Positions 10,412-25,400 of a stretch of 64,000 nucleotides of DNA are shown piece after piece; the first letter of the stretch is position 1; the number at the start of each line of letters is the position of its first letter. The translations under genes were made by a program, and so were the position numbers. The stretch lies in the NCBI GenBank assembly GCA_036874045.1, contig JAZBRI010000009.1, forward strand, positions 3,534,001 through 3,598,000. Reading direction: 5' to 3'. Below the pieces are notes generated by a model. The model saw only the letters and a list, made by a program, of their open reading frames with translations. It did not search any database and was not told where the DNA came from. Source of the DNA: Cymodocea nodosa (lineage: Eukaryota; Streptophyta; Magnoliopsida; Alismatales; Cymodoceaceae).

Positions 10412-12059
10412 TATAAGGAGATGATATTGTGGTTGTACTTACGGTGCACACACCAATCCAATGCTGAAAGTTTCACGAGAAGAACTTGTGTCCTTGAAAG
10501 GGTGGATGCGAAAAAATTTGCTGCAATGTTGTTGAAAGGACCCAGCAAGCTGTTTTATTTTGGGGAGTGGGGGCTTGAAGCACCGGTGCTTATTATCAAT
10601 CTTCTAAGATAAACTTGAAGACATGGCTTTGGATTTCTGATGTGAGATATGTAGGATGGCTGGAACAGGGGGATCATGTAATACTTATGGCTTTGTTGTA
10701 TCTTATTGGAGACTTGGCAAAAGGGAAAAGGTATTTTGCTTTACCCCTTCTTATTTCCAATTTTAATTTAGTAAGGTTAGTCATCTTTGTAGTTTCAGGA
10801 ATTATTGGTGATGTACGTATATTGTAATTTGGTGAGCCCCCATCCCATGGCTTGCTCTCTTGCGGTAAGGCATATTTGTTCAGAGCCAATGTTGGCATGC
10901 TGACTTCTCGAGAAAAAGATTTTGATAGGAATCATCTCTTCTTCTCTGTAACAAATGAGTGCGAATTAAATGTGAGGGAAGTGGGCATGAGACAGACATC
11001 AGCAAAATTGATTTAATCTTGGTATGTCAGTTGCTGGTGTTCATCCATGGCAAGTTTGATGGTACCACCAACTAATGATTTTTCTACCATTGTTTTCCTG
11101 CTTTGTACAGAGAGCTTCTGTGTTCAGTGTGAATTCTGTAGTTCTTGCCTCAGTGTAAACATGACATCTATCATTCTATTCAATTGCATCTTCTCTGTTG
11201 GCAGCTCTCAGATGTAAATAAAGCATGGAAATAAATTTCTCTCGGCCAGCAAAAGAAGGCTAATAATTTCATGCATGAGCACCATCTTTTCTTGGTATAT
11301 TCCTGGGGCGTGTTTGGATTTGTGTATTCCATCAGCCTTTGTTCCATATTGTCAATTGCTTGTGTGCAGGACATGGTAATGGTAATGAAATCTCAACCGT
11401 GCTAACACCCATCTCCATGTATTTTCACTCATCAAAAGTTTCAATCACTTTTGAACTGAGTGCTCTTCTACTTCAAGTTTACAATTGAACTTTAGGCTCT
11501 CTTGGCATATAAAGAAAATTTTCATAAAAGTAGATTTTGGATACCGAAGGATTTCATATGGATTGAAAAATGCAAACAAAAGGTGGTTTTCTATCTCCTA
11601 TTTTCTTAATGTTGTGCTTAACTAAGAATCCAAATGAAACTGTAATTTAATTTTTCACAAAGATGATGATACATATTATATGCTAATGCTTATTTCATGT
11701 AATTTGTTGGGGCTTTATTTAATATGCACTTTTGTTGTTGCTTGCATGTTGTCCAGCTTAGTTCCACCCTCATTTACTACCATCAAGAATAAATACCATA
11801 GTTAGTGTGACTTTTGATGTGTATTCTACTTCCTCCATACACTTATCTGACTTCAACATCAAACGAGACAAGGCCAACCTCATGTGAGTCAATGTTGTCT
11901 GCTATTTTGCAAGTCGACCACTTAATCATTCAACATAAGTGTTCTTATCACAATGTAGGTAATAAATTATTTCCATCAATGGCACAAGTTCATAAAATCT
12001 AAGTTGTAAGTGAGTCTTTGTAATGGTTGACTAGATAAAAGATGAGAACATAAATGAGT
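10412..12059. other. Anonymous DNA after the GSK3 pseudogene
   Basis: No domain recognised in the short frames here. The first part may hold the old 3' UTR of the kinase gene. A GGGGCGTGTTTGG motif near 11307 resembles transposon termini, but no partner end was found. Confidence 0.35.
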
Positions 12060-14900
12060 TCATTTGTAGAAAGTAACAGAAAGAAAGCTACAAAAATTGA
12101 TAAAAAAAAAAGTTATATAAAGTAACGAAAAATTAGTAAAAAATATAAATATTTGTATATAGTTAAGAAAATGATAGAGAATAACAGAATATGAATTGAA
12201 TAAAATAAAAATATTTAATACTCTTAGTAAGTTTATGGAAAAATTCATAAGTTAATAATATTTACATCTTTACAACAATACAATATACATTCTCTATTTG
12301 TACTTTCATAAGTTTATTTAAGATCACGATCTTTAAAATATTCTAACTTATCTTAAAGGTTTTTAAGTAAATTTTCTTTATCTATTTTACAAATAAAATT
12401 GTGAAGTAGAAAATATGCATACATAATCTTTACTTGAGTTTCATATGAAAATAACATATAACCACATAGAATTGTAAAGCAATGCTTTATAATTTCAAAT
12501 GTATGCTTGATCACTATTTTTATTGTAAATATCTATAATTGAAAATTTTTATGGTATTTGTTAGAAATCAAGACATATCATAATTAGATAAACGATATCT
12601 AATACCTCTAAATAGACAAATAAATTCTAGTTGATTTAAAAAATCAACCTCTACTAAGTAAAATTTACTTACATTAAAATAATTATTAGTCTAACTCGCT
12701 CTTACTTAAATATAATTTAACTTATATTTAAAAATTTTCAAAACTATTTAACAAGTAAAACTTGAAGTTCATTAGGCCAAGATATTACATCTTGAAGTAT
12801 TCTAGTATCAGTGGCAGATCATTTCCATCCAATAAGAATATAAACAAATTTCATATAAAAATTACAAATGCTAGTATATTTTGTAACAATTCACCTTTTA
12901 TATTCCTAAATTTTACTATTTTTGTTCTATAAATGATTTTTTTAGATGCTTGCTATCTATTGCACCAATTCAATCATGTTAACAAATATAAATAAAGCAT
13001 TACTTAAAATAAGATCAATGTTATTAAAAATAAAGAAATGGTAATAGTAGTTTACCTTGAAGTATACGAAGACATTTACATCATTATAGATTCTATTATG
13101 TGTTCACAAGGAATGCTTCATTAGAAGTAATTGACTTAAATATAGTATGTCATTTAACATTTCATTAAAAACATGACCAATAGTGTAAGCTAAATGATGA
13201 AATTGTTTTCATATTATTCTATATCTTTGATTTTCTCCGATTGTTATTGAAAATAATGTTAATTTCTCATCTACATTAATATTATTATCATTATATACTA
13301 CATCTTTTCTCGATAGGTCACAAAATTGTAGGAATATAAGCTAACTCATATATTATATTTTTTTATAATTATATGTTTGATTTGGTAAATTAGGATCTAA
13401 TAATCTTTTGACATAATTTTACCCATCTTTATTATAGATGCTATTAGTAACAATTAAATTACTATTAGAATGACATATAATTACACTAAAAATACTTCAT
13501 GTACACATCATTATTTTTTGCCTTTTCTTTACTTTTTCCTCCTTTTCTTCTAATAATAGCCTTAATTAGTGAATGCCTTTCTTTGAATTTATTTGCAAAG
13601 AATGTCACCTATAAAAACGTCATAATGTATGTTACTTGATTGCACATGTATAAATAATATTTATAAGGTAATGCATTTAACACATTGATATAAACAGTAA
13701 TATAAGAGTTTATCACATTACATCAAACAACGATATAAGAGTTTATTATATCAAATAATAATATAAGAGTTTATCACATTACATATAACAACATCAATAA
13801 CTCTTTAAAATATTGACATAATTTTTCAATTACTCATCTACTAACAAGTGAACCACATCAAGTCAAATAAAATATCAACCACACTACTTTCTTGTCATCT
13901 GATTTGACCAAAACTTATTTTTGCATTTTTGTACTTTATAATAATCTGGTTGTTTTGAATTGCTCACTATTAATAAGTTTAGATAGTGAGAATAATATAT
14001 TCATCACATCGTCAATTTTCCTTGATGATATATGTTGCATATGTAACATTTCTTGTTTTACTTTATATAATCTATCCATAATTTTCAATCTTTCCTATAC
14101 AATTTTATATAATTCATCTATTATTTCTAACCTATATGTGTTCCTTCAATTGTTCATTTCAAAATATTCTCTAAATACAGTTATTATATCTTAAACTGGA
14201 TTAGACATTAGCTTTTGTAATTTTACATGTGGTTGAGGTTGTTTGTCCTTTTTAGACACATCTATTGATGATGCATTTGTTAGTGGTGAATTTGTTTACA
14301 TTTGAGAAGTGTCATTAATTGAAACTTCATCAAATACTAAAGTAAAAATGTATCAATGCTATCATTGTGCAAATTGATATTTGTATCTTCTTCTTCAAGT
14401 TGTGTATATTTTTTAGGATGTTTTGCTTGAGAATCAAATATAGATATAGTAAAGTTTTACTTTACATTACTTACAATCAAGATGTTTCTACATTTGAGAA
14501 GATGGATTGGTCAAGTCAATGTCATATAATCAACAAATACAAATAATTATAATTCATTACATTAACAAATTCTTTCCATATTTATTCAGGTATATCAATA
14601 TACTCGTTTATGTAGTCTTAACCTTATCCACATTGACTTGAAATTTTTTTTATAATTTTTATACATTAATTGTCAAGTTTTTATGTGACTGTCTACATTT
14701 TTTCTTGTAATGTTACATTTTGGCTTCTTGTGGTATTATTTAATGGCTTTATCCCAAGTATTAGCTCTTATTTTTTCATCAATAGATCTACCAAAATATT
14801 TAAAATAAATTTATCATTTGTTATACATAATTTCATCCTCCACTCTTTCTCTTATATATATATATAATCCTACAAGAAACATAAAGAAAATTTTTTTTTG
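12060..14900 (-). mobile_element. PIF/Harbinger element remnant with transposase and Myb-like ORF
   Basis: On the minus strand, about 12670 down to 12360 decays from a Harbinger DDE transposase. Recognisable are KFYLV (start), ICPFRGIRY, YRYLQ-like and the conserved C-terminal block ending ILFVK, the counterpart of the usual LHNFIR. Upstream on the same strand, about 14870-13890 resembles the Myb/SANT-like accessory ORF of these elements (for example RLEIIDELYKIV, SRKIDDVMNIFSL). Both are broken by stops and frameshifts. Autonomous PIF/Harbinger elements carry exactly this pair. The left edge is placed at a terminus-like TTCATTTGTAGAAAGTAACA. The right edge was not found and may lie beyond 14900. 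Confidence 0.6.
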
Positions 14901-17649
14901 ATTTTGCACAACAATTTGTAGTTCATTATTTGAAAATTTAAGAATCAACAATTTTACTAAAAAGGAGAATAATAAAGTCTAAACAAATTTCACATTTCTT
15001 TTAATATTGAAAAAAGAAGTTAATTATAAGTGCAAACTTGAGAATTTAAAATTATGTCAATAATATAGTAAAAAAAATTATTACTACTAAACATAAGGCA
15101 CATGGAAGAGAGTAAATTTTTAGAAAGTTTAAGATACACTTTTACATATGACATAAATAAAAAATAGAGGGTTAGGCACTATTTATCAAGATCAATGAAG
15201 GAGATTAGTACAATTAAGATGACAAACAAAAATCCATGACAGTATAAAGTTAACTCCTACATGTTTGCATTTTATGTATCATGAATTGAGGGTTAGAGGC
15301 TTTCAACAATAAAATAACTCTATGTATCAAAAGTCACCATTATGTCATAAAAGAACTTATCACTGAGTAATGAAAAGTACAAGATTAACTTAAAAAGTGT
15401 TTTTTGCTACAAAAAATGATCCAAATGCTCACCATGAAATTGGTGAAGCTTTCAAGAACTTGTAAGAGAAATGGCAACAAACAATTATGCATTGATAGCA
15501 AGGAAAAAGAAAATAATAGTATGAAAAGAGGAAGAATCCTTATCTTCCATTTTGCTTCTTGATAGGGTTGGATGTCTTTTTGGGAGAGAAAATCCAGAAA
15601 AGTGATAGGAATATTTTGACAATTCCATCTAGAGGAAAGAAATAGAGTAAATGTTTAAAAATATTAGGACATACCTTAAGATTAAAGGGGGAATGTTTCA
15701 TCTCCCTTTAAAAACATCAAGGTGCCATTAGTGTATGGGAGAAAGTTTAGACGTAAAAGAAATTGAAAGTTCAAACGAAAAAAAAAAATAGAATGTCTAT
15801 AATATCAAAATTCTCATAAGGATTTAGTGCATTTATTGAAAAATTTGAAAAGCTAGACTTTATAGTTTGAAAAGGCTAATGGTTTGACTTTCATCTTTCA
15901 TGCTATTAATTCATAATACCCTTGGAATTGCAATTATTTGAAAAAAAACATAAGTGCATGAATTTGCTTAGCATGAAATCCTAATGCTACTGCTTTAGAA
16001 ACCACTAGAACTGAATTAGTTGTAAACATCTTTCATATACATTCAAGCTTTCTTGTAATCTCATTAATCTTGTTGTTTTAATCTTCAACAATTGCCTTTT
16101 GAATACAAATTTTTCTTCCATGGAATTCTACATTAGTCAAAGGTTTCATGAACATATGATTTTCATTTCTCTCTTTCATGAAAAATGGAAATAGTATTTA
16201 ATGAAATCCACACAATGAGAAGTAGGTACACCATGCTTCTTGTTAAACCATCACAAAGACAACTCCTTAAGAATTGAAAATTAGTACAAATTGCACAAAT
16301 TTTAGAAAAAAACTTAATCGTACAAATTAAAAATTAACTTTTGTTAGTTTATATGTCTTAATTCTAATGTATGGGGTAGGCAAAACCATTTACATTTATT
16401 TGTAGAGAATATTTTGTTTTAGATAGTTAAGCATGAGAAATTAGCAATATATTAATTGGACGTGGAATTCCATGCATAGATTGTAAAAAATGACCATAAT
16501 CTTATAATAGATAACGTGAGACCATGGAAGACCACTTAAGATGAACTTTCTCAAGAATAGGAGAATGCATTCCAAGAATAAGAGCACAAGTGTTCCATGG
16601 CTCTTTCTTATGTATGAGGTTGAGAAAGTGATAGATACTTTTTGTTATTTTCAGGTGTACACAAATAATAAGAATTCAAGAGTTACTTTTCAAACTTTCT
16701 TAATGGATTTGAAGTTAAGAAAAATTAGATCATAAAATGGCAAAACAATAGGAAGATCAAGACCATTATGGGAGAGAATTTAATAGTTACTTTTAAAAAT
16801 TTTCTTTTACTTTCTGGCATGCATAAACCCTCCTGAGGTTATAAATAAACAAAGTTCAAGTTACAAATTTCTTAATGAGTTTGAAATTATGGAAAGTCGA
16901 GTTAGAAAATGTAAAATCAAGTTATAGATATTTTTTCTTGAAGATCAAGACTATTTGAATTTGAAATATTTTTATAATATCATAATGATCAAGGGAGAGA
17001 TTTGTGCTATTAAGAAAGATTTAAAAATTTTTCTTGACTTTCTTAGTATTTTTGTCACCTAGAAAAGTTGAGAATTTCCAAATATACAAGAAGTAAACTT
17101 TGGAACTTTTTCAATTCTTTTGGTCTAAAAGTTGAGAAAGAACTTCATGAATGTGTTTTTTTGATAAAAACTCGTATAAAATAATATTATATGATATATA
17201 TAAATATTTATAATTCGTATAAGTTAATATAGTATATATCAATATATTATAATTATATTTAAATATATTATAAATATGATGATATATTATAATTAGTTAT
17301 ATATGTTAGAATTATAATTATAAATATATATGCTATTATTTATTTATTATTATAATTACAACTATTATATTTTTGTTCATATCTATATGATATTTATTAT
17401 TATTATTTATATGTTAATAATTACATTATTATTTATATAATTATTATCATATTATAATTAGTTAATTATTAATGCTTCATGATTTATTATAAAGTCAATA
17501 ATATTAATATTAATCTTTAAATTATTTGTTGAAATTTTAAATTATATAAAATTTCTAGCTTTTTAATAACAACATAAATAATTTCAAAATTCACTTTTTT
17601 AACTTTTTATTTATTCAATTTCTATATTTTCTGATATGACACAAATAGA
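14901..17649. other. AT-rich intergenic DNA
   Basis: No gene recognised. About 17160-17560 is almost pure A/T low-complexity sequence. The part next to 14900 may still belong to the Harbinger remnant. Confidence 0.4.
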
Positions 17650-18911
17650 CTTTAAAAGTTAAGGTAATAACTAAAATCTATGATATTAAAGTTGAAAGGA
17701 CCTTTGAATTTTGATAATATCAAAATCTATGTGAGGGTTTAAAATGTATTTCATAGGTTCAAATGAAGTGACAAAAATCAACCAAATATCAAAAAGCAAG
17801 TCAAATACTAATTCAGTAGAATTCTAAAGATAATCATTGAGCTGCAAGAAAATTAGATAGTTTCCAAGTAATTGGATAGTTTTAGAATTGATTAGAAAGT
17901 TCCCTTGCAAATCAGATTGTTTCATAGTTGAACAGAATGTTTCAAGTTAAAATGTTCAAAATTTGGATTACAAAAATAGCTACAAAGAAGGACAGGTCAA
18001 TTAGATAATTTTAGATAAAATTGGAAGGTTTCAAATTAAAAATTTTGAAACTAAGTGATCTCACGTGCCCAACTTAAAGACTCATGTGACAAGTATGAAG
18101 GAAAGCTTTCTCAAGACTTTAGATAGTTTCAAGATGTTTTTCGGAAGGTTTTAAATGAAACAGTCCAAAAGACAAGTGATTTTGGAAGGTTTCAAATCAA
18201 ACAAACTAAATGAAAGTGATTTCACATGACAAACTTAAAAACTCACGTGTCAAGCATTAAACAAAAACTTCTCAAACTTTCAGATAGTTTTAGGATATTT
18301 TTGAAAGGTTTCAAATGAAATAGTTCGAAGAATAGAAAAATTTAGAAAGTTTCAAAAAGACATTATATTGAATGGTAATTTTCTATTTTTGAGATTGAAA
18401 GATAACAATTAATCACATATACAAACAAATATAGTGAGAGCTACAGAGTGAAATAGAAAAGTCAGAATTCTTACAGATTCAACAAGCTCAAGTTGAAGAT
18501 CTCTTATGTTGATTTAAGTGAAAAAACTTTCTACGCATAAATCTTTGATTGAAGGAAAATTATTGGTTTGCTGAAGTTTCTATTAGAAAACTTTTAAGGA
18601 GTGTTGGTTAGAGGTATGACTAGAAAGTTTAAGTATGGTTGATTTTTACTTTGGCTTGAAAGTAAAATCTAATAGTAAAACCTAATGTGTACCTTGAAGG
18701 TAGATTAACCGTTAAAGGTGAACTACCTAAAATTCTTTGTGTGTCTTTGATTCTTAATTCGTTATTCTTTATTATGCTTAAACTTATTAGACTCTTGATT
18801 ATTTAATCAAACTTAAACTATTAAGCTATTTAATATAAGATTCAAGAAAATTACTAAAAACATTCAATTATTATTATTCACCCCATTATGGTAAACCATC
18901 TAATCCTAACA
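17650..18911 (+). mobile_element. Copia-type long terminal repeat (probably solo)
   Basis: The 3' portion resembles the end of plant copia LTRs: ATTCACCCCATTATGGTAAA and then CCATCTAATCCTAACA, after which a degraded primer-binding site (AAAGTGATGTA) seems to follow. No gag or pol frame follows, so it looks like a solo or stranded LTR in plus orientation. The left end is approximate. It contains the 161-bp tandem repeat listed separately. Confidence 0.5.
18053..18374. repeat. Tandem repeat of 161 bp, two diverged copies, inside an LTR
   Basis: AGTGAT followed by TCACRTG and AACTTAAARACTCAYGTG recurs with a spacing of 161 bp (18054 and 18215). Each copy also holds CAGATAGTTT- and GGAAGGTTT-like motifs that recur in the copia LTR at 56170-57074. 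Confidence 0.65.
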
Positions 18912-19469
18912 AAAGTGATGTATTTTAAAGTTTAAAATACTAAAGTCAAAATCAATAATAGTTCAGCGTACTGTCGAAGAATTTATTTTGTATTAAAATA
19001 ATAACAACAGAAATGTATCGAAGTAATGTATATTAAAGTTTAAAAATAGTAAAGTAATAATCAAATAAAAATCAAGGCACTAGTGTAATATTTTTCTACT
19101 CTATTAATCTACTCTCTTCATCATGTTTTTCCAACTTTTCTGATTTTGTGTTTTTTGGTTAAGTTCTATGTTTCTTGACTTTGATGGTCTGGGGTGAACT
19201 TTATTGGTTGTGGTCTTTTTCAATTATATATCTTACCTACCTTTTTCGAAAAAAAAGGGTATAAGTAATTATTAAATTTTTTACATTTAATTAAGGAAAA
19301 TAACCCAGTTCAGGTTTGCAACCTATCTTGGGCTTAATATTAATTTTTATGAAAGAAAAGGACCAATGTGTAATTCTCTAAAATACAAATGCAAAACTGC
19401 TTGTCCATTTGGTTCTCCTGACCTTCATATTTCCCAATCCAGGCTGGTAGAGTTCGCGTCTGTTTCCAC

Positions 19470-19477
19470 TAGGGTTT
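19470..19477 (-). promoter_or_regulatory. Telo-box in the RPN7 leader
   Basis: TAGGGTTT here is AAACCCTA on the other strand, 19 bases before the RPN7 start codon. Telo-boxes are frequent near the transcription start of plant genes for ribosomal proteins and other housekeeping functions. The role here is inferred from motif and position only. Confidence 0.4.
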
Positions 19478-19495
19478 TCGGCGAAGGAAGAAGAA

Positions 19496-22400
19496 ATGGA
19501 AGAGCAAGAGGTCCAGCTCCCCCACTTCGCCCTCGCCCACAAGATCTTCCTCCTCAATCATCAGGACGTCTCGGATATCGACAAGATCCGCCTCCGCGAC
19601 GAGGCACTAGCCACCATCAAATCCGACAGTAATAAAGGCTTCTTCTTCTTCTACTGCTTATCTTCGCTCTTCTCGTTGTTCGTTCTCGTTGTTCTAGTAG
19701 GTTTGGTTTGTCGCAGATATGGTGTCGCTCTATGAGTCGCTAGCGGGGGCTGGCGTGCTGGAGATGGACGAGGGCGTGCGGCAGGCTATGCGGAAGTCGA
19801 ACGAAGAGGAACTCCAGAAGCGTGACGAAAAGTTCGTCCCTTTACCCTCTCCCTGCTCATTCCTCTCTCGAAGATTTTAATGTATGATAATTAGGTTATT
19901 TGTTAAGTGTGTTTGTGGTGTATCATTGTATCTTTTGTAGAGCTCATTCTGGTGGTACCAAGCAGACCACGGAAAACATTACAGATCGATGAATAGGGCT
20001 GTTAATTTAGATTTTTGTTATGGATAAAGAGCGGATTGCGACCTTTTAGTAGCTAACACTTATTTTAGAAGAAGAGAGGAGCATTTAGTTACATTGAGAA
20101 GTGGTTCAAATGTAAGCCAAATAGATTTTTTTTACTTGCTAGAAAAATAGATCAAAAATGTGTAAAGATTGTAATGTTATTTGAGTAGAAAACTTAACTA
20201 CACAACATAGGTTGCTAGTATTAGATGTAATATCAAGATTAGGAAGAGAAAAAATAAATCATATAAGAATCCAAAAATTAATTGGTGAAATCTAAAAAGT
20301 GCAAGTAAAATGATATTTAGAGATAACTTATTAAAAGAAAGAATATGGAATTAGATGGAGAGGTAAATGAACTTTCGAATGAAATTGCTACTTGTATTAA
20401 AAATATTTCTAGGGAAATTTTAGGAGAGTATTGTAGCGTAATTCCACTAGGTGAAGAAGGTGGTGGAATGAAGATGCATGGAAGATAATAAAAGAAAAGA
20501 TAGAATGCTATAAAAGCTATCATGAATGTAGAAATGAGAAAAATTTGGAGAAGTATAAACTAGCAAAAATTAATGCTAAGAAAATTTTTAGTGGAGTTAG
20601 AAATAAAGTCTACAAGGAATTATATGATAATTTGAACCAAAAATAAAAATAAAATAGAATATATAAATTGGCCAAGGCTAGAGAAAGAAAATTAGGTAAA
20701 GTTTTGGTAAAAGAAAATGAAAGAAGAAGAAAGTGTAGATATTTTAGTAAACTTTTTGATGAGTTTATCATAGAAAGCTTTTGCATGCAAAATTTGGGTA
20801 GCAATACAAAGGATAGGAATTGTAATTATTTTAGAAGAATTAGTAGTTTGGAGGTAAAAGAAGATATTAAGGAAATGAAATGTGAGGAGTCTATTGTACA
20901 AAATTGTATTCCTGTTGAAGTGTGTAAGTGTATAAATGAAGTAGGAATTAAGTGGTTAACTAAACTTTTTAATATAATTTTAAAGAGAAAGAAGATGTCA
21001 GATGATTGGAGAAAAGGTAATTTTAATACCTATATTTAAGAATAAGGGAGATATATAGAATTGTAATAATTATTGTAGTATTATGTTAGTAGGTTATACT
21101 ATGTAACTATGGGAAAAAGTAATTGAACAATGACCAAGGCATGTAACGAAAATCATAAAAACTCAATTTGGGTTTATGCAAGGTAGATGAACAATGGAAG
21201 TTGTTCATTTACTTAGACAACTAATCAGAGATTTTATAATTAAGAAAAAAAACCTTCATATGGTTTTCATTGATTTAGAAAAAGCTTGTGATAGAGTACA
21301 TAAAAACTATTGTGGTGTGTTTTAGAAAGAAAAGGAGTACCCATAAGAGATATTGATATTATAAAATACTTGTATGAAAAGGTAGCTACTAGTGCTAAAA
21401 CTGTATGAGGAAAAATTAAGGAATTTCCAATAGATGTACGTTTGAACCAGGGGTCCTCTCTAAATCGATATCTATTAATCTTGGTTATGAATGAAATTAC
21501 TGAGAAAATTCTAAGAAAAATACCTTGATATATGCTATTTTTTAATGACAGTTTTGGTTAATGAAAGTAAATTGAGTTAGTTCTAAATTAAAATATTGAA
21601 GAAATATTATCAAGTCCAAAGGATTTACACTAATTAGGTCAAAAATTGAATATATGGAATGTAAGTTCAATGAAAGTAGGAATAATGATGTAGGTATATT
21701 TTTAAATGGTCATAAGATTCATAAAAGTAAGTCTTTTAAATGATTAAGTTCTATAATAAGTAGTGTCACATCATTGCTACTCTCTTATTAGGAAAGTAGT
21801 AATGATGTGTCAAGTAGTAATGGTGAAATTATAGAGAATGGGTTAAAATAGGATGGATAAATTGGAGAAATGTTTGTGGAGTGTTAAAATATTGAAGAAA
21901 TACTTAAGAGTCCAAAGGATTTACACTGAGTATATCAAAAATTGAATATATGGAATGTATGTTCAATGAAAATAGGAAATAATGATGTATGCATATATTT
22001 AAATGGTCATAAGATTCATAAAAGTAAGTCTTTTAAATAGTTAAGATCTATAATAGGTAGTGTCACATTATCACTACTCTCTTATTAGGCAAGTAGTAAT
22101 GATGTGACAAGTAGTGGAGAAATGGATTAAAATAGGAGAGTAGTGATGATGTGACAAGTGGTAATGGTGAAATTATAGAGAATGGATTAAAATAGGATGG
22201 ATAAATTGGAGAAATGTTTGTGGAGTGTTATGTAATAGGAGGATATCTTTTAAATTAAAAGGAAAGTTTTATAAAATTGCTATTTTCCTAGCTATACTTT
22301 ATGGTTCAAAATGTTGGACTATGAAGCATGACTATATGCAAAAAGTTAATGTTGTTGAAGTATTTATGCTTAAATAAATGAGTGATAATATTATAAGGGA

Positions 22401-25400
22401 TAAGGTAGAAATGATGTTGTTAGGAATAGAGTAGGAGTTACACTTATTGAAGAGAAGAGAAAATCAACTTAGTGGTTCGGTCATATCCTTAAAAGGCCAT
22501 GAAATGCATCAGTTAGGAGAGAATAATTTATTAGTGTATAAGAAAGTAAAAGTAAAGGTGGATCTACATCTTCTTGGTTAGAAATTGTAAGAAAAGTTTT
22601 AAATTTATGTAATTTGGCTGAATATTTGACAATAGATAGAAATACATGAAAAAAAAATCATGTGATTGACTCCATGCAGTGAGATTATAGCTCAGTTTGT
22701 TGTTATATAAGGAATAACTTCTAAGCTTTTGTTTGCTTAATAATAATCATTGGTAGAATGGTTTTTGTAATTACTGGAAAGATTCTTGTTTTGCTTTGAC
22801 ATGCAGGTTGTGTGTTGTCATTATTTTTCAGAGTGAGACTGTAGACTTACATGATAGCATAACTTGGGTAGGTACAATTGAAGTGTTTTGTTCATTTGAC
22901 TGTCCTGTGATAACATAATTAAAAGGAAATCAACCGGATTTGGCACTGATACACTGTATTTGAAATCAACTGAAAATAGGTGTAGTTTGCAAGTTATAAT
23001 ATTTGTTATGTTGAATAGAAGAAGGAAACAAATAAAAAATTTTAACCTTTTTCTTTCGCTTCTAACTGATAAAAGCATAATATGCTGAAATTTTTGTGGT
23101 TTTACTCAACAACTACTTGTTACATTATGGATCATTGCATGGATAATTGGATTGGGCTAAATGCATGAATAATAGGTACAATTCCTTGTTATATGGTATA
23201 TTCCATATGAATATATTATTTGGAGATAAAGAGTATATCAATCCATGCCAACTAATTTAGATAGATGTGAAGATTTCACGGTTATTTTGACACTTCAAGA
23301 AAAAATACATAATACACAACAATTTTCATATGGGAGTATCTACTCGAGTCTTGAGTAACTTTGCCTTCCTTTGTTGCTCCCTGTTGCGAAGCATCCATTC
23401 TTTTAAACTATGAATGTTTGGAAAAATTTTAGTTATTGATTGAAGATACCCATAAAAGCCTGATAATTTGTTTTCCTAACTCATGATGATATGTCGTTGT
23501 ATAAGCATATGTACTTGTAAATGTAGTTATTGTAGTGGGTGGTAATTGTAGCAACTAGCAAGGTAATTTTTGATGATCCATTTTATTTGTAATGTCTTGT
23601 TAATTTTATTTATTTTTAGGATTGCTGATGCTGAAGAAAACTTGGGTGAAAGTGAAATCCGTGAAGCACATTTGGCAAAGTCACTGTATTACATTCAGAT
23701 AGGTGATAAGGTATATTTTCATCTTGCATGCATTTACTAAGCCATTGGAGGGAAAGGATTCATGTGGTTGACCCCACATAATAGAAGGCATTGGTTGTTG
23801 TTAATATACATACTAAGGCATCAGCCTAGCTGTCGGGCTGTGATTAAAAGGGTGGTCATTCCATTGACTGGAATATGATTTTTCCTTTACCCATTTAGAA
23901 ATATCTTCCTAATTTGGTTCTATCTTGCTGTTCATTTTGTATTTCTATATTATACTGTCCAAGTGGCCATTTGAGTTTATGATGGATATATATCAATTGA
24001 TAATTGCGTAATGATATAATACTCATTGTAGAAACTGACGTCTTAATTTTTTGGTTGTGGGCTGCCATGCCAAAGTCTACAACCTGTGTCTTGTTGCCTT
24101 AGTGACCTTCATCTTCCACACTGTATTATGTCTTATCTTTTAAATTATCTCTTATCTTTTGCTTTTTGATATACATTAATCATAAATTTCTGATTATTTC
24201 AAAAATTCATTGCTTTAAATAACTAATTGTTTTATTCTAGTATCTAAATCTTAGTTCTTGTTCGTTATTATTACATTAAGGACAAAGCATTGGAACAACT
24301 TAAATTAACTGAAGGAAAAACAGTTGCTGTTGGACAAAAGATGGACCTAGTGTTTTACACCCTGCAATTGGGATTTTTTTACATGGACTTTGATTTGATT
24401 TCAAAGAGCATCGACAAAGCAAAGAAGTAAGAGCACTAGGATTTGTAATGTAGTTCTGTATTATATTGTTTACTTTAACAAAATTAAATTTTACATTATG
24501 TAATTTTGTGCATCTTGTAGATTATTTGAGGAGGGTGGTGACTGGGAAAGGAAAAACCGTCTGAAGGTATACGAAGGTCTATACTGCATGTCAACCAGGA
24601 ACTTCAAGAAGGCTGCCAATCTATTTCTTGATTCTATATCAACCTTCACGACATATGAACTTTTTCCATATGATACTTTTATCTTCTACACTGTCCTAAC
24701 GAGCATTATATCCTTGGATCGAGTTTCACTTAGGCAGAAGGTACCTCAGACATTTCACAACTGGCTGGCTTTTCTATGGATTTCAAATTGATTAAACAAA
24801 ATTTCTTGCAGGTGGTAGATGCGCCAGAGATCCTAGCTGTGATTGGCAAGATACAACATCTTTCGGAGTTCTTGAATTCTCTTTATGGATGTCAATATAA
24901 ATCATTCTTTTCTGCATTCTGTAAGCTGATTTAGATTTTGGCAAATTTCTTCTGCACAAATATGTTTATTTATTTGTTGCATCTGTTTAAATGTTCGAAT
25001 TCTGAGTTGCCATGCTTTTCATAAGGATGAAATGATGACACACACACACGCACACCATTAATTGGTTGCATTCCTTAGGTAAGGGTATATTTGTGGAGAG
25101 TGATGGATCCTCATCCTAGGGTCCGTACAGAAAACCACTGGTAATTTAGAATTTGCAGTTTTAGAAAAATCTAAGTTTACAAAGTTTTCATTTATTATCA
25201 TTTTGAATAAATTAACAATTAAAAATTATGAGTAGTTAACATTCTTACCATAAATATAGGATATTGTTGTTATTATGATAGATTAATGTTTTTAAAAGTT
25301 AAATTTTTGAGGCTGCTATTCATTTTTGCATCTCTTTTTAAGGTAGTTTTTTCCTAACATTAATATAGTATATGAAAGAAACCATGGAAATTTTGTTTTC

